NCBI RefSeq assembly: GCF_905220565.1 | Contig: NC_059420.1 | Location: forward strand, 744,001-808,000 | DNA from: Melitaea cinxia | Lineage: Eukaryota; Arthropoda; Insecta; Lepidoptera; Nymphalidae | Direction of reading: 5' to 3' | Length of the DNA: 64,000 bases | In this document: piece by piece, positions 23,146-34,556 of the stretch | Layout: every line of letters starts with the position of its first letter | Numbering within the stretch: the stretch's first letter is position 1 | Notes under the pieces: model-generated | Told to the model about the DNA's origin: nothing | What the model saw: only the letters and a program-made list of their open reading frames with translations | Database searches by the model: none | Position numbers and translations under genes: made by a program

Positions 23146-23554
23146 CCATTGCCTGGGTAGAGACTACCCTTTATGTGTGATAACTATATATAAATGTCGA
23201 ATGTTTGTGTGTTCATAATTTTAGTGTTTGATTACTAGATCATTATTATTTTAAATTGTAATTGCTATTATTTAATTATTTATTTGAAAATTAATAAATA
23301 ATTTCGACGCCCCCGGGGAATAAAGTGGTAATAGAGAAAATTAAATTTTACAGGACGAGCAAAAAACAGTTTTTCTGTTATATCGCGTCTCCTAAATGGG
23401 CTATAATATTGTATTATACATCATTATTTTCAGCATTTTTTATGTAACATGTAGCTATAAAAATAAATTAAGTATCACGTGTACTTTTAAAGTTATCGCC
23501 AAAAATGTGTAATACTGATTTTTATATTAAATATTTACTAAGTAACGGCACATA

Positions 23555-23570
23555 ACCATTTTATTCCCGT
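23555..23570. repeat. Left subterminal inverted repeat of the Sola-like element
   Basis: ACCATTTTATTCCCGT, the exact complement of 34541-34556; 250 bp from the left end. Candidate second transposase contact (inference). Confidence 0.6.
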
Positions 23571-24509
23571 GAAGTTGTAATGTAATGAAAACTATTTGCA
23601 TGCATTACGATACTCTTCTACAGTATTTACACGAATGAAATGAAATTGTAATAAACTAATACAACTTTGTTCTTGTAAAAGTTACCACCAACTTTTTTAG
23701 TATAGCTCTATAACGACTATGTTTTTGTATGAATATACGGAACCTGAACATCGTAATATATTGTAACTTTCATTAATTTTGACTGTTATTATTGTTACTT
23801 GTTACTGTTGGCCTCTGTCATCGTACTTCTAGGTAAAGTTTTCATAGTCAGCTGTACTTATTGTGTATAATAAAAAAATAATAAACATAATCTTTATTTT
23901 AGGAAATTAATAATAATTATTATTTTTGTAATAATACCCAATCAACCGGAATAACTTTAATGAGACATCATTACAGTCATTCATTTTCAGAGTCATCTTC
24001 ATCAGGAACTACTTCAGTAATTGTACTTAACAATGAGTTGTAAAAACTGTGATAATTGTGAGGTATGGCGTTAATCCTACAAAGACTCTGCAGATCTTCG
24101 TGCAGAGCTTTGGAAATTGGAACTGGACCGGTATATGCTGGTTCTAAAATCACATCGGCGACAGATGAAGTTGTTGCGTTAGTTTTTCGTTTTCGTGTGT
24201 TTTTAGTAGATATTGATGTTGTAACTATTAATTCGTTAAAATCTCCATCATATTCATATTTATAGTAAAGTGAATGCGGGTTTGTGTAACATACTTTTAT
24301 TTGTTTGATCTTTGACCAATATATTTTTATTCCATTTGAATCCTTTAACCAATTTTGTCCGGTAATTAATTTTTTTAAGTCGTAAAAGTCAGTTTGTCTC
24401 ATTTCTTTCACATTGTATTTTTCACCAGTTTGTTTAGCATTCATTACTAAACCATAAAGTTGGTCAGGTGTATAAATTTTTTTATTTTTTAGGGCTCGTT
24501 CTATGCATG

Positions 24510-24734
24510 TGTACGGTTCAGCCGCACATACCTATCGCCCGATCAGCAGTTTACGTTAGTTGCACGATTCATTAGTTAAATACATCAGTTCACGTTCACA
24601 TATCATCATCGTACAGCGCGTTCGTGAGCTCATTCCTAGCAATTAAATATTAGCAAATATATTTATATTTTAACTTTTATTTTTACATCTTTTATCTACC
24701 ATAATCAGCAGCAGCAATTCAGGTGTAACATACA
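24510..24734 (+). repeat. BEL 5' LTR
   Basis: 225 bp, TG...CA ends, no difference seen from the 3' LTR by eye. Includes an AT-rich block (AAATATATTTATATTTTAAC) that could hold the promoter. Confidence 0.93.
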
Positions 24735-24894
24735 TCTTTTTGGTCCTTCGAGCTTATCGTGAGCGGGACTTATATCGCGAGTGACTTTTTTACGAGCGCA
24801 GTAAGGGCCGCCACGTAAGTTAACCAGCAGCAGCTTTGGTGAGTCTACAGCTCTCTATTATCAGCAGTATCAGTATTTATATCATTTCATAAAA

Positions 24895-27800
24895 ATGGAA
24901 GATCTTCTAGCTAGCCAAAGCCAGATCATGGAGGCTATGAATCAATTTTTAATTAATTTTAAAAAAGACGGTGCCGAACGCAAGACACCGGCTCATATTA
25001 AAAAGCGTCTCAGCACTTTAGAGAGTTATTGGCAGGAGTTTCAAAACAATCATTTGAGGCTTTGCGATTCTAGCGACAAATCAAACGAATATTTCACTAG
25101 TAATTACTATAAGAAAACATCCGATTTTTACAATGACACACGCAGCTATTTACTCACATTTTTACCCAGTGAGTCTAAAGAAAAAAGCGTACTAAAGCCA
25201 GCCACCCCGTTGCAAATGCCAGGCTTTACAGCTATACCGTCGTCTGGCAGCGTGTCACGTCCGGTGACATCATCCGATAAAGAAACTTCGCGAACCCAAG
25301 GTAATAGCAGCAAATTAGAAGAAATGTTGAGACGGCAAAGAAGCAATTTTAAAGCATTTCAGCGTACAATTAGCAGCATCGATCTCGACATTGTCTCAGA
25401 AAAATGGGAATACGAAGATATTTTGAAGTCGGTACAATCACGCTGGACCATCATTGACGCGTTGCACTGGGAGATAGACAGCGAATTATACGAAGACGAT
25501 CAAGAATATGAAGAGATGTTTAGCAGCTATGAATCCAAATTTAACGAAATTAAAAAAAGTATCAACAGCAAGATGTGGTCTGATCTGTATCGGGAGAAAA
25601 CCACCCCGAAAATGGATATCCCTGTGTTTAGTGGGAGCTACCACCAGTGGTTATCCTTTAAAGACTTGTTTGTCGAAACCATCCACACGAATCGAGCCTT
25701 ATCAAATAGTCAAAAAATGCAGTTTTTAAAAAGTAAATTAAAGGGCGAAGCAGAAAAGCTAGTGCAACATCTACACATAACCACAGATAACTATCAAGTA
25801 TGTTGGGATCTTTTAAACAACCGATACAGTAACACAAAACTTATTTTTAATTCTCACATGAGTGTCCTATTTAACCAGCCTATTATGCAGCATCAATCCG
25901 CAATTGCAATAAAAAGGATTCACGACACCACCAACGAATGCCTTAATGCTATCAAAAACTTGGGAGTCAGCATAGAGACCTGGGACCCTATCATCGTATA
26001 TATAATAACGCAGAAATTAGATGCGGACACTCACAACGACTACATCGAGTCACTCAAGCATCCGAGAGATTTACCAGTTTTAAAAGATTTATTACAGTTT
26101 TTAGAAGCCAAATTTACCGCTCTAGAGTCCTCTAAACGAAAACAAGATCCCTCAAAATCTATCCCGCATCCGCAACATATTTCTCAGCCCTCAAATTTAA
26201 AAAAACCATATACATTTAAATCATATGTAAGAAATGAAAATCAATTATTTAAATCAAATAATTTTAATAGCAAAAGTAGGTTAACGTCAACAGCGAAGAC
26301 AAAATGCCCCGTTTGCAATAAAGATCACGCCATACCATATTGCGAAACGTTTTTAGCGTATCAACCAAATATCAAGCGACAAACAATTCAAAAACTATCG
26401 TTATGCCAAAATTGTCTTTATAATCATAACGGTAATGAATGTTTTTCAAGAAAAAGATGTCATAAGTGCCAATTAAATCATCATACTTTGGTTCATGAAG
26501 CCTTTGCCGCATCAGCAAACACTGCAACGTCGAATACAAAGTCCAACAGCACCGTTTCTAACTCTATTGCGTCACTAGATGACACTCAGGAGATTTTATT
26601 AGCAACCGCTCTGATCAACGTCCAAGCTGTTGATGGCTCTCTTCATACCATGCGAGCGCTTATCGACCAGGGATCTCAAACGTCGATTATCACCGAGAAT
26701 GGCGCTCAACGGTTGGGACTACCTCGTAAGCACTGCAAGGGAGTTATCTTAGGAGTAGGAGCGAAAGAAAATAATTGCAAAGGTACTATGAACATCACCC
26801 TATCATCTTGTCATGACTCGTACCAGCTTAATCTAGATGTATTTATCATGCGCCACGCTGTAAACAATCTCCCTAACAAATCATTTTCAAAACCATCATG
26901 GGAATATATTAAAAACATACAACTTGCAGACCCTGAATTTTATCGTAGCAGAACAATAGATTTATTACTGGGCGCTGATGTTTATTCTTCTATAATTATG
27001 GGAGGAATCATCAAAGAAAATGACAACATGCCTATTGCGCAACAGACGCGGCTAGGCTGGATTTTGTGCGGAAGTGTAAAATCCTACAACTGTAATGTCA
27101 TCATGGTTGACTTAGACAGCATTCATAAATTTTGGTCCATTGAAGATATTAACGAAAATGAGGAAATGTCGTTTGAAGATTATCAATGTCTACAAAAATA
27201 CAAGGAAACTACTTTTCGCCAATCCGATGGAAAGTATGTGGTACGCCTTCCACTTCACTCTGACGCTGGGGAGAAGTTAGGATTATCTGAACCCACAGCT
27301 TGCGCACAATTTTATCAGCTTGAGCGTAAATTTGACAAAAATAAAAATTTAGCATATAATTATAAGCAGTTTATTAATGAATATATCAATTTAGGTCACA
27401 TGCACTTAATAACAAAAGCGAATATGACACCATTATATTATATGCCGCATCACGCTATTGAAAAACCCGACTCTATTACTACTTCGCTTAGAGTTGTATT
27501 TAATGCATCGGGTAAAACGACATCGGGTGTAAGTCTGAACGACGTTTTATACAGAGGCCCAAATTTACAACAAGAACTTTTGATTTTGGTTTTGAAATGG
27601 GGACAATATAAATACGCCTTTACAGCTGACCTAGAAAAAATGTTCAGACAGATTATTTTGCATCCCGATGACCAACGTTATCAATGCATAGTTTGGCGAG
27701 ATAATTCAAATCAACCTTTAAACAGATATCAGCTTAACACAGTGACATATGGCTCTAAATCAGCCCCATTTTTAGCAATGATGACGCTTATGCAGCTAGC

Positions 27801-30800
27801 TATTGATGAGCGTCATCGTTTTTCTAGAGCAGCAAAAGCGTTAGAACAGCATTTCTATATAGATGACGCTTTATGTGGTAGTTATGACGTCATCTCAGCC
27901 ACAAAATTATGGTCCAACCGGTGGAAGCCTTTCGTTGCCAACAGAGTTAAGAAAATCACTGACGTCATGCCCCCCGTATGCTGGCGTTATGTAAAAAGCA
28001 CAGAGAACCCAGCTGACTGTGTTAGCCGTGGCATGAAAGTTGAGCAATTACAGCAGCACAATTTATGGTGGAACGGACCTACGTGGTTGTCATCATTTTC
28101 GGATTCCCATGAAAATAAAATAACTTATCAAACCGACTTAGGAACTAATGTAAAATTAATTAATACTTTACAAACAAACAGCAGTAACAATAACGAAATT
28201 GATATTATTAATTTAATAATTCACAAGCAAAGCAGTTTTACGCGAGCGACGCGCGTACTTGCATGGATATTGCGAGCGTTTTCAAACAAAAGCATTAAAT
28301 TACAATATTTAACATCGACCGAATTAAGCAACGCAAAACAGAAAATTATAATGTACGTTCAAAAATCTGAATTTGAGCAAGAAATGAATGATCTTTCTAA
28401 ACAAGGAAAAATTAATTCTAAGAGTAAGCTTCTCTGCCTAAATCCGTATTTAGATCAAAGCGGGTTACTGCGCGTTGGAGGCAGACTCAAAAATAGCAAC
28501 ATCCCTTACGATATGAAGCATCCCTACATCATTCCACACAGAAGTCATCTTACTAATCTCCTGATCGATCTAGCTCACAAATCTACTTTTCAACTAGCAG
28601 CTCGAAGCAAATGGCGTGAGTCGCGAGAAAACATTAATATCGACGACATAGTATTGATACATGACGCTAATTTACCGCCTGGTAAGTGGGCTCTAGGCCG
28701 AGTGATCCAATTACATCCTGGTACCGACAACTTGGTGCGAGTAGTCTCCGTCAAAACAAGAAATGGCTCGGTTATCAAAAGACCCGTCATAAAGCTGTCT
28801 ATTCTACCCGTCAACATCGAACCGTCAAATAAAAGCAGCGAAATAATCGTAACTACAAACGAAATATCATCACGTAACAACAAACAAAAAACATCAAAGA
28901 AAACCTTCTACAGCTATTTTTTATCGATTCTGATGATCTTTATGTTATTTATGTCTTCAACAGTGCAAGCCAACTACAACATCACGAGATTGAGCGATAG
29001 CAAATACATATATTTTGAAAAAATCGGAAATATTCGCGTAATACAAGATCAATGGAAGCTAGTGGCATACTACGATATGGAACCTTATCTGTACGGCACA
29101 AGGATACTTAACAATTATATTAATCACTTGCAAATTTTATGTAAAAACTCGACTAAAAGTATACATTGTAACATAATATTACAACAGCTGATCCACGAAA
29201 TCAACGAGCTCAAGTACAACGACCGCATATTACTAAGTCAGCATTTTGATAATCGTAAGCGCAAGCGCCGAGGCCTTGTCAATGGTGTCGGTTACATCGC
29301 GAATACATTGTTCGGCGTCTTAGACGAGCGTTTTGCAGCTCAGTACGAAAAAGACATTAATTTAATTCGAGTCAATCAAAACCATCTAGCACAGCTCTGG
29401 AAAAATCAAACATCGATTATAGAAGCGGAAAATAACGTTTTAAAAAGGATAGAATCCACAATGGAAAGACAGTACAAGACTTTTAATCAACACCTTAACA
29501 ACTTAGAAAAGGAGTCATATGATATTAAGATTAAAATGTCGGACACAGAAAATACTAATGACTTCATCATGTCCAGCATCATAGCAAACAATGTCCTGTC
29601 AAATTTGCGTACTATTCAAGATACTCTTCTGAATACCATTACTAACCTTCAACATTTTAATGTGCATCTTTTGTCACCTATTCAGGTGGAAAACGAGCTA
29701 AGTATCATATCCAGCCAGATAACAAAGGATTTGTCATTACCGTTAGATAACCTCCGAAATAATTTATCCAACCTATACAGGATTTTAAAGGTCAAAGCCA
29801 GAATGACGAAACAATATTTCATTTTTGAGATCCAAATACCTCTTATAAGTAGAGACGACTACGAAATCTACAATGCCATACCTCTCTATCACCAAATCGC
29901 TAACTCATCACGTACTATGGTTAATCTTCTTCCAATATCTGATCACATAGCAATAAATTTAAAGAAAGATACCTTTATACCTGTAACTGAGAATGACTTT
30001 AAGAACTGTATAGAATACAGCGATAATATTTTATCAAATTATCTTTGCCAGATTCAAACGCCCGTCTACGAGAGACAGACGGACGAGAACCTTTGTATAA
30101 AAAGTAAACAAACGAACAGCTGTGAAATCATAACTAGCGCGTGTCAAACTACATGGAAAAAGCTTACTAAGTTAAACACATATCTAATTAATTGTTGCGG
30201 GCAATGTACCTTTCGTTTCATATGTCGAGATCGGGTTACCGTCGAACAGGTGACGGGAATTAATATTATAATTCTCGGTACCGACTGCATCATTCGGGGA
30301 AATACGCTAGTGATAACGCCTCATAAAATAATGACTAATGAGTTAAATATCGAGCCGGTAATCTTCGCACCAGAGATCGCACCCGGCAATAGCATCATCA
30401 ATATATCCATTCCTATCCACATGATAAATATATCAGACGGTTTCGGACAAGATATCGATACCATCGAAAACAACATAAAGCAGCTAAAGTCGGCTTCGGA
30501 CAGCCTAGAAAATGAATCCAATAGCCTGAGCTATCATGACGTCCATCACTACGTCGCCATCTACTGCCTGGCGGCCGCAGGGCTGGCGGTTGCGGGCGGC
30601 GCGTGGGTGCGCGCGACCTGCAGACGCGCACGAGCCGCGCGCCCGCCTCCGAGCAATGGTCAGCAGGACACTACGGTACATTGTGTGTGTTCCAAAAATT
30701 TAAAGTGTACAAGTGTGAGTGAAAAAGCAGAGCAAAGTGAATACAGTGTCAGTGTTCTCGGTCAAGACATTCCAAATCAGACTAATCGATCGGTTCATAA

Positions 30801-30849
30801 AAACACTTCGCCTGTTTTATTAAAATGTAATTTTAGACGTACTCGCTAA
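24895..30849 (+). CDS. BEL/Pao gag-pol-env polyprotein with two in-frame deletions
   Basis: 1984 residues, uninterrupted. In order: coiled-coil gag start; DUF1759-type gag (FSGSYHQWLSFKDLF, ~240-390); Cys/His knuckles (~470-535); A17-type protease (ALIDQGSQTSII, ~590); RT with YIDD at ~988; then an abrupt join at ~1003 to WKPFVANRVKKI and ENPADCVSRG, so the RT connection and RNase H are missing. An integrase zinc-binding start (~1190-1230) joins at ~1233 directly to the DUF5641-type C-terminal domain, so the D,D,E integrase core is missing. From ~1335 an envelope-like region follows: hydrophobic leader, basic cleavage site at 1453-1459 followed by a Gly-rich hydrophobic segment, heptad regions, Cys-rich ectodomain and a transmembrane segment at ~1884-1905. 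This resembles baculovirus F-type fusion proteins. It cannot complete a replication cycle alone. Confidence 0.9.
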   Translation: MEDLLASQSQIMEAMNQFLINFKKDGAERKTPAHIKKRLSTLESYWQEFQNNHLRLCDSSDKSNEYFTSNYYKKTSDFYNDTRSYLLTFLPSESKEKSVLKPATPLQMPGFTAIPSSGSVSRPVTSSDKETSRTQGNSSKLEEMLRRQRSNFKAFQRTISSIDLDIVSEKWEYEDILKSVQSRWTIIDALHWEIDSELYEDDQEYEEMFSSYESKFNEIKKSINSKMWSDLYREKTTPKMDIPVFSGSYHQWLSFKDLFVETIHTNRALSNSQKMQFLKSKLKGEAEKLVQHLHITTDNYQVCWDLLNNRYSNTKLIFNSHMSVLFNQPIMQHQSAIAIKRIHDTTNECLNAIKNLGVSIETWDPIIVYIITQKLDADTHNDYIESLKHPRDLPVLKDLLQFLEAKFTALESSKRKQDPSKSIPHPQHISQPSNLKKPYTFKSYVRNENQLFKSNNFNSKSRLTSTAKTKCPVCNKDHAIPYCETFLAYQPNIKRQTIQKLSLCQNCLYNHNGNECFSRKRCHKCQLNHHTLVHEAFAASANTATSNTKSNSTVSNSIASLDDTQEILLATALINVQAVDGSLHTMRALIDQGSQTSIITENGAQRLGLPRKHCKGVILGVGAKENNCKGTMNITLSSCHDSYQLNLDVFIMRHAVNNLPNKSFSKPSWEYIKNIQLADPEFYRSRTIDLLLGADVYSSIIMGGIIKENDNMPIAQQTRLGWILCGSVKSYNCNVIMVDLDSIHKFWSIEDINENEEMSFEDYQCLQKYKETTFRQSDGKYVVRLPLHSDAGEKLGLSEPTACAQFYQLERKFDKNKNLAYNYKQFINEYINLGHMHLITKANMTPLYYMPHHAIEKPDSITTSLRVVFNASGKTTSGVSLNDVLYRGPNLQQELLILVLKWGQYKYAFTADLEKMFRQIILHPDDQRYQCIVWRDNSNQPLNRYQLNTVTYGSKSAPFLAMMTLMQLAIDERHRFSRAAKALEQHFYIDDALCGSYDVISATKLWSNRWKPFVANRVKKITDVMPPVCWRYVKSTENPADCVSRGMKVEQLQQHNLWWNGPTWLSSFSDSHENKITYQTDLGTNVKLINTLQTNSSNNNEIDIINLIIHKQSSFTRATRVLAWILRAFSNKSIKLQYLTSTELSNAKQKIIMYVQKSEFEQEMNDLSKQGKINSKSKLLCLNPYLDQSGLLRVGGRLKNSNIPYDMKHPYIIPHRSHLTNLLIDLAHKSTFQLAARSKWRESRENINIDDIVLIHDANLPPGKWALGRVIQLHPGTDNLVRVVSVKTRNGSVIKRPVIKLSILPVNIEPSNKSSEIIVTTNEISSRNNKQKTSKKTFYSYFLSILMIFMLFMSSTVQANYNITRLSDSKYIYFEKIGNIRVIQDQWKLVAYYDMEPYLYGTRILNNYINHLQILCKNSTKSIHCNIILQQLIHEINELKYNDRILLSQHFDNRKRKRRGLVNGVGYIANTLFGVLDERFAAQYEKDINLIRVNQNHLAQLWKNQTSIIEAENNVLKRIESTMERQYKTFNQHLNNLEKESYDIKIKMSDTENTNDFIMSSIIANNVLSNLRTIQDTLLNTITNLQHFNVHLLSPIQVENELSIISSQITKDLSLPLDNLRNNLSNLYRILKVKARMTKQYFIFEIQIPLISRDDYEIYNAIPLYHQIANSSRTMVNLLPISDHIAINLKKDTFIPVTENDFKNCIEYSDNILSNYLCQIQTPVYERQTDENLCIKSKQTNSCEIITSACQTTWKKLTKLNTYLINCCGQCTFRFICRDRVTVEQVTGINIIILGTDCIIRGNTLVITPHKIMTNELNIEPVIFAPEIAPGNSIINISIPIHMINISDGFGQDIDTIENNIKQLKSASDSLENESNSLSYHDVHHYVAIYCLAAAGLAVAGGAWVRATCRRARAARPPPSNGQQDTTVHCVCSKNLKCTSVSEKAEQSEYSVSVLGQDIPNQTNRSVHKNTSPVLLKCNFRRTR

Positions 30850-30965
30850 CTAAAAATTGTCGGGTCCATTTTGTAAATTAGCCGTTAAGATTTTATGTCG
30901 GTTTCATCTTTGTTTTAGTTTAGCTCACATCATCCATACCTCACTCATCTTCTCGCCCGGGAGCA

Positions 30966-31190
30966 TGTACGGTTCAGCCGCACATACCTATCGCCCGATC
31001 AGCAGTTTACGTTAGTTGCACGATTCATTAGTTAAATACATCAGTTCACGTTCACATATCATCATCGTACAGCGCGTTCGTGAGCTCATTCCTAGCAATT
31101 AAATATTAGCAAATATATTTATATTTTAACTTTTATTTTTACATCTTTTATCTACCATAATCAGCAGCAGCAATTCAGGTGTAACATACA
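30966..31190 (+). repeat. BEL 3' LTR
   Basis: 225 bp, same sequence as the 5' LTR on reading. Followed directly by the GCATG duplication. Confidence 0.93.
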
Positions 31191-33529
31191 GCATGCGTGC
31201 ATAGAATCACCTTCGTTTTGGCTGTGACCTGATTCAAAAAACCTATGAGTAATCTCCAACTTGAATTTAATAGCAGCATACAGATAAAGTGCAAACACGA
31301 ATCGATTTTTATTTTGTCCTGCGCAGCCATCGGAATAAAATGAAATTTTATTTATTTGTTTATTGTGTTGTTCCTCAATGAAATTGTATAGACAGCTACC
31401 TATCTCTATTGATCCTCTTTTAGCAATTTGCGCATGCCACATGTAACAGTATCCCTTTTTTCTTGTCGCATCAAAAACGGTGAAGTTATAAACGGGATAC
31501 TTCCGCTTATAGTGAAATATCCCTACTTCTGACTGAGGTACGCCCAAAACCTTTTCTAAATCAAATATAGCCAGAGTAGAGTTAGCACCAAAATTTTCCT
31601 TTTCAGAATTTTTGATTTCACGAATCCTTTCTTTATTATTGATATGTTTTATGTATTTATCTGTTAAAGATTTTTTGATCTCGCCTTCAGCTTGTTCATA
31701 AAGCGTGCAAGTACTACATAAATCTTTCTTAGGATGAAAAAAAGAATAATTAAATTTTGTATTAAATATAGTCTCGTACTGTCTTTTAGTAGCCATCTAA
31801 ACATCACTATAATGTTCGTCTGTCTGTTTTTTAAACCAATCTGTATATAAACGGTACATTTTTGAAATGTTTAAGGTTTCACATAAATATTTTCTTTTAG
31901 AAGATTTTCTGAGATAGTGTGATTCTTTTGTTGGAAATAATTTTATGTGTGAAATTATACTCTCTTCTGTTGGAACTGACATTTTGCGTGGTCGATTGTT
32001 ATGTTTACCCCTATTGTCCATTTTGTCAAAATCACTACCGTTCTTTTCTATAGCAGTATAAACAGTTTTTTCGGATATTTGTAAAGTATTAAGGAAAAAT
32101 ACCTTACATACACGTACTTTGTCACTTTCTAATGGCAAATAATAACTAATAGTTTGAGTACGATTATTATTCCGAATAATTTGAAGTTTTTTCACAGATT
32201 CTGAAGTTACATATTTACTGATATACTGCCATTGAAGCTCACGGTTACCAAGTTTATAAAATTTTCGCATAATATCATTCCTAATTTCAAAAGAAAAGGT
32301 TTCACCACATTTCAATTTACATTTACAAGAAGGCCCTACTGATTTTGCAGGGTACTGCTTTTTAGAATGACATCCAACATAAGCTTGGCCAGAATTTTTT
32401 AATCTTTTACATTTATTGGCTATCCAATCTTTTTTATTTCGACATCGCTTACGGGTTAATTTTTTTATACAGAGAGAACCATCATCATCATCAATAGATT
32501 CCACGGAACTACTTGGTAAAGATCCTGATACTGAAACTGTAGATAATGTTCGTGATTCTGGTTCAGATGTAACTAATATTTGCGTTTTCTCAGAATCATC
32601 ATTCTCGAATAAATCATATTGCGTTGGGCTTCCATCTCTACTTAAAGTTATAACTATATCATAAGGGCTTAATATAGATCTATCCTGGGGCGTTAAAGTC
32701 TTACTCAGATTAATATTGTCATTACTTTCATCGACTCGAGACTCTGCAATAATGGTGGAATCTTCAACGGATTTATAAGGTGATTGTATAACAATATCTT
32801 CATTATTTTCAATGGGTTTCAAAGTTTCATCAAAGTTTCTTTCAACTGAGTCTAAAGTAGTGACATTGAAATCACAATTAGCGTGAATAATGTAACCATC
32901 TGGCGAAGCAATAAAATCAATATTGTCTAAAATATGTGAAAAGTTCGAGATTGATGATGGTGTTCTTATAACCCGTTCATTAATGATGTCTATATTATAA
33001 TCATTTCTTCCTGAACTCGATGGCAAGTCTTTTTCAGCGGAATTTTCAAGATTAAGGTTTACTGTTCGTAGTTCAAATATATCAAGAGATGGTTCTTGTT
33101 TATTGTCACCTTTTCCAGTATAAGAAGTCGTTGGTTTATCTAAAATAAATAAAATGAAGATATAAAAATTAAAATCATAAAATACAACCAACTTACCAAT
33201 TTTATTCAAATTGAGCAGGTATACTTTTTAAATCTTTTGCTGCTTTATCATCACGAGGAAGAATGTCATTTTTTTCAAGATTATTATGTTCATCCTCTGA
33301 AATGAATAAATTTAAATCGTTATTAACAAATTCATAATGGTATTAAAGTCAGGCTGGAATGCTACCATGAATGGGGCAGCTCGACTGGGGATACCATCAC
33401 ACCATATCGAAATAAAATTAATCGGTGAGTGGGCTACCAGAGGCCCAGTACCTAACCTTCCTTCGGTCCTCCTCTACTGTAAAACCCAATACCTACAATG
33501 CGCGATCCTACTACCTTAAAAGTAACACT

Positions 33530-33775
33530 ACGCTACTATTGCGGTTAATTAGTCAATTCACATCGAGTCAACAATATATGCTTAATTAAATCGACTCTAG
33601 GAAAATTATAATCCTGTGGAGGATTATACAAACAATTATTAAATCACGGATATGAATTACGCCCAAACTAAGAGCAACCTTTTATGACTCACACAAAATT
33701 TCGTCTCGTGTGAGAATCGAACCCGCAACCAATACAAGTCAGACGTCAGACAGATTTTCTGCTAAATTCAATGCA
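33530..33775 (-). mobile_element. tRNA-derived SINE in intron 1 of the Sola-like gene
   Basis: The minus strand contains GCGGGTTCGATTCTCAC (B box), about 45-50 bp downstream of TTAGCAGAAAATC (A-box-like), then a body with AAATTTTGTGTGAGTCAT. The adjacent 33336-33530 is another non-coding repeat (GTGGGCTACCAGAGGCCCAG) of unknown type. Both lie between exons 1 and 2 of the Sola-like transposase. Confidence 0.55.
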
Positions 33776-34540
33776 AATAATTATGATCCCTATGCTAATA
33801 AATATTGTATTCATCTGAAACGCTTTCGTTTTTGCATTCATAGAATGAATCAATGGTCATAATAGTACAGTTAACGTCACGTCAGTAGAAACATTTTAAC
33901 ATTGATAGTATCTTTATTACGTAAGCAATAAGGGCGGTTTTTGAACTGCAATGTATTGACTGTACCTAAAAACACGTAAGTACTTGGTAATTTGTGAAAG
34001 GATAATTTCGTCACTATTTCAATAAATATTTAGAATTAAAAAAAATACTTACCACTTTCCCATTCGTCAACCATTTTAAGAATCCTTTTGGCTCGTGATC
34101 CTTTACGCCAAGTTGCCATTGTATATAATATCTCAAGCAATTCAGTGTCACACAATCTTCAATTTTATTAAGATCGAGTAATTAATAATGTTTATAAACA
34201 ATTTATAATATTATAACCCAACGCTCACGACAACATCAAATTATGTAATGATTGACTAAAATGTATGGCCAAGTCGCTCACGCACTGTAACATGAAAGAA
34301 CCTGTCGCATTCTGAGTAAAAAAGACAATAATAGCCAATTACTCTACTACTAGAAAGAGAAAAAAATAGTATCACACGAATACATCACTTAAAATTCGTA
34401 ATGAAATTTGTAAATCATGTTTACGTGAAATTGTATCGAAAATTAAGCTAATAATAAAGTAGTAATGTACGTTTACCGACCAACACTTACCGAACGTTTT
34501 GCGGTAACGTGTGTTACAGAAATTAATCATCAACTTATTT

Positions 34541-34556
34541 ACGGGAATAAAATGGT
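34541..34556. repeat. Right subterminal inverted repeat of the Sola-like element
   Basis: ACGGGAATAAAATGGT, complement of 23555-23570; 247 bp from the right end. Confidence 0.6.

Larger units (their letters stand above)
24510..31190 (+). mobile_element. BEL/Pao LTR retrotransposon, young, 6681 bp
   Basis: Two 225-bp LTRs that appear identical (24510-24734 and 30966-31190), starting TGTACGG and ending AACATACA, are flanked by the 5-bp duplication GCATG (24505-24509 and 31191-31195), the size made by BEL/Pao integrases. A TGG-initiated candidate primer-binding site (TGGTCCTTCGAG) begins at about 24741. One long ORF spans the interior. It sits inside the exon 3 coding sequence of the Sola-like transposase. 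Confidence 0.95.
23977..34119 (-). pseudogene. Sola-like transposase, three exons, one stop, BEL-interrupted
   Basis: Exon 1 is 34119-34053 (MATWRKGSRAKRI..., donor GTAAGT), exon 2 is 33296-33225 (acceptor TTCATTTCAG, donor GTATAC), and exon 3 starts at 33139 (acceptor TTATTTTAG). Phases agree, and exon 3 resumes after the BEL insertion at 24504, ending at 23977. The total is 2616 nt, 872 codons. Exon 3 has an acidic linker, a Cys cluster (GCHSKKQYPAKSVGPSCKCK) and a Zn-like HPKKDLCSTC. An RNase H-like core follows with candidate acids in LAIFDLEKVLG (31562), FYSDGCAGQNKNR (31331) and GHSQNEGDSMH (about 31214). An in-frame TAG at 31797-31799 and the BEL insertion inactivate it. The family is not one I can name with certainty. 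Confidence 0.75.

Noticed and set aside
23977..24498. Treating 23977-24498 as a separate small gene upstream of BEL
   Set aside because: Its frame joins the Sola-like transposase exactly once the BEL element and one GCATG are removed, so it is that gene's C-terminus.
30321..30631. Minus-strand ORFs under the BEL env region
   Set aside because: Shadows of the long plus-strand polyprotein.
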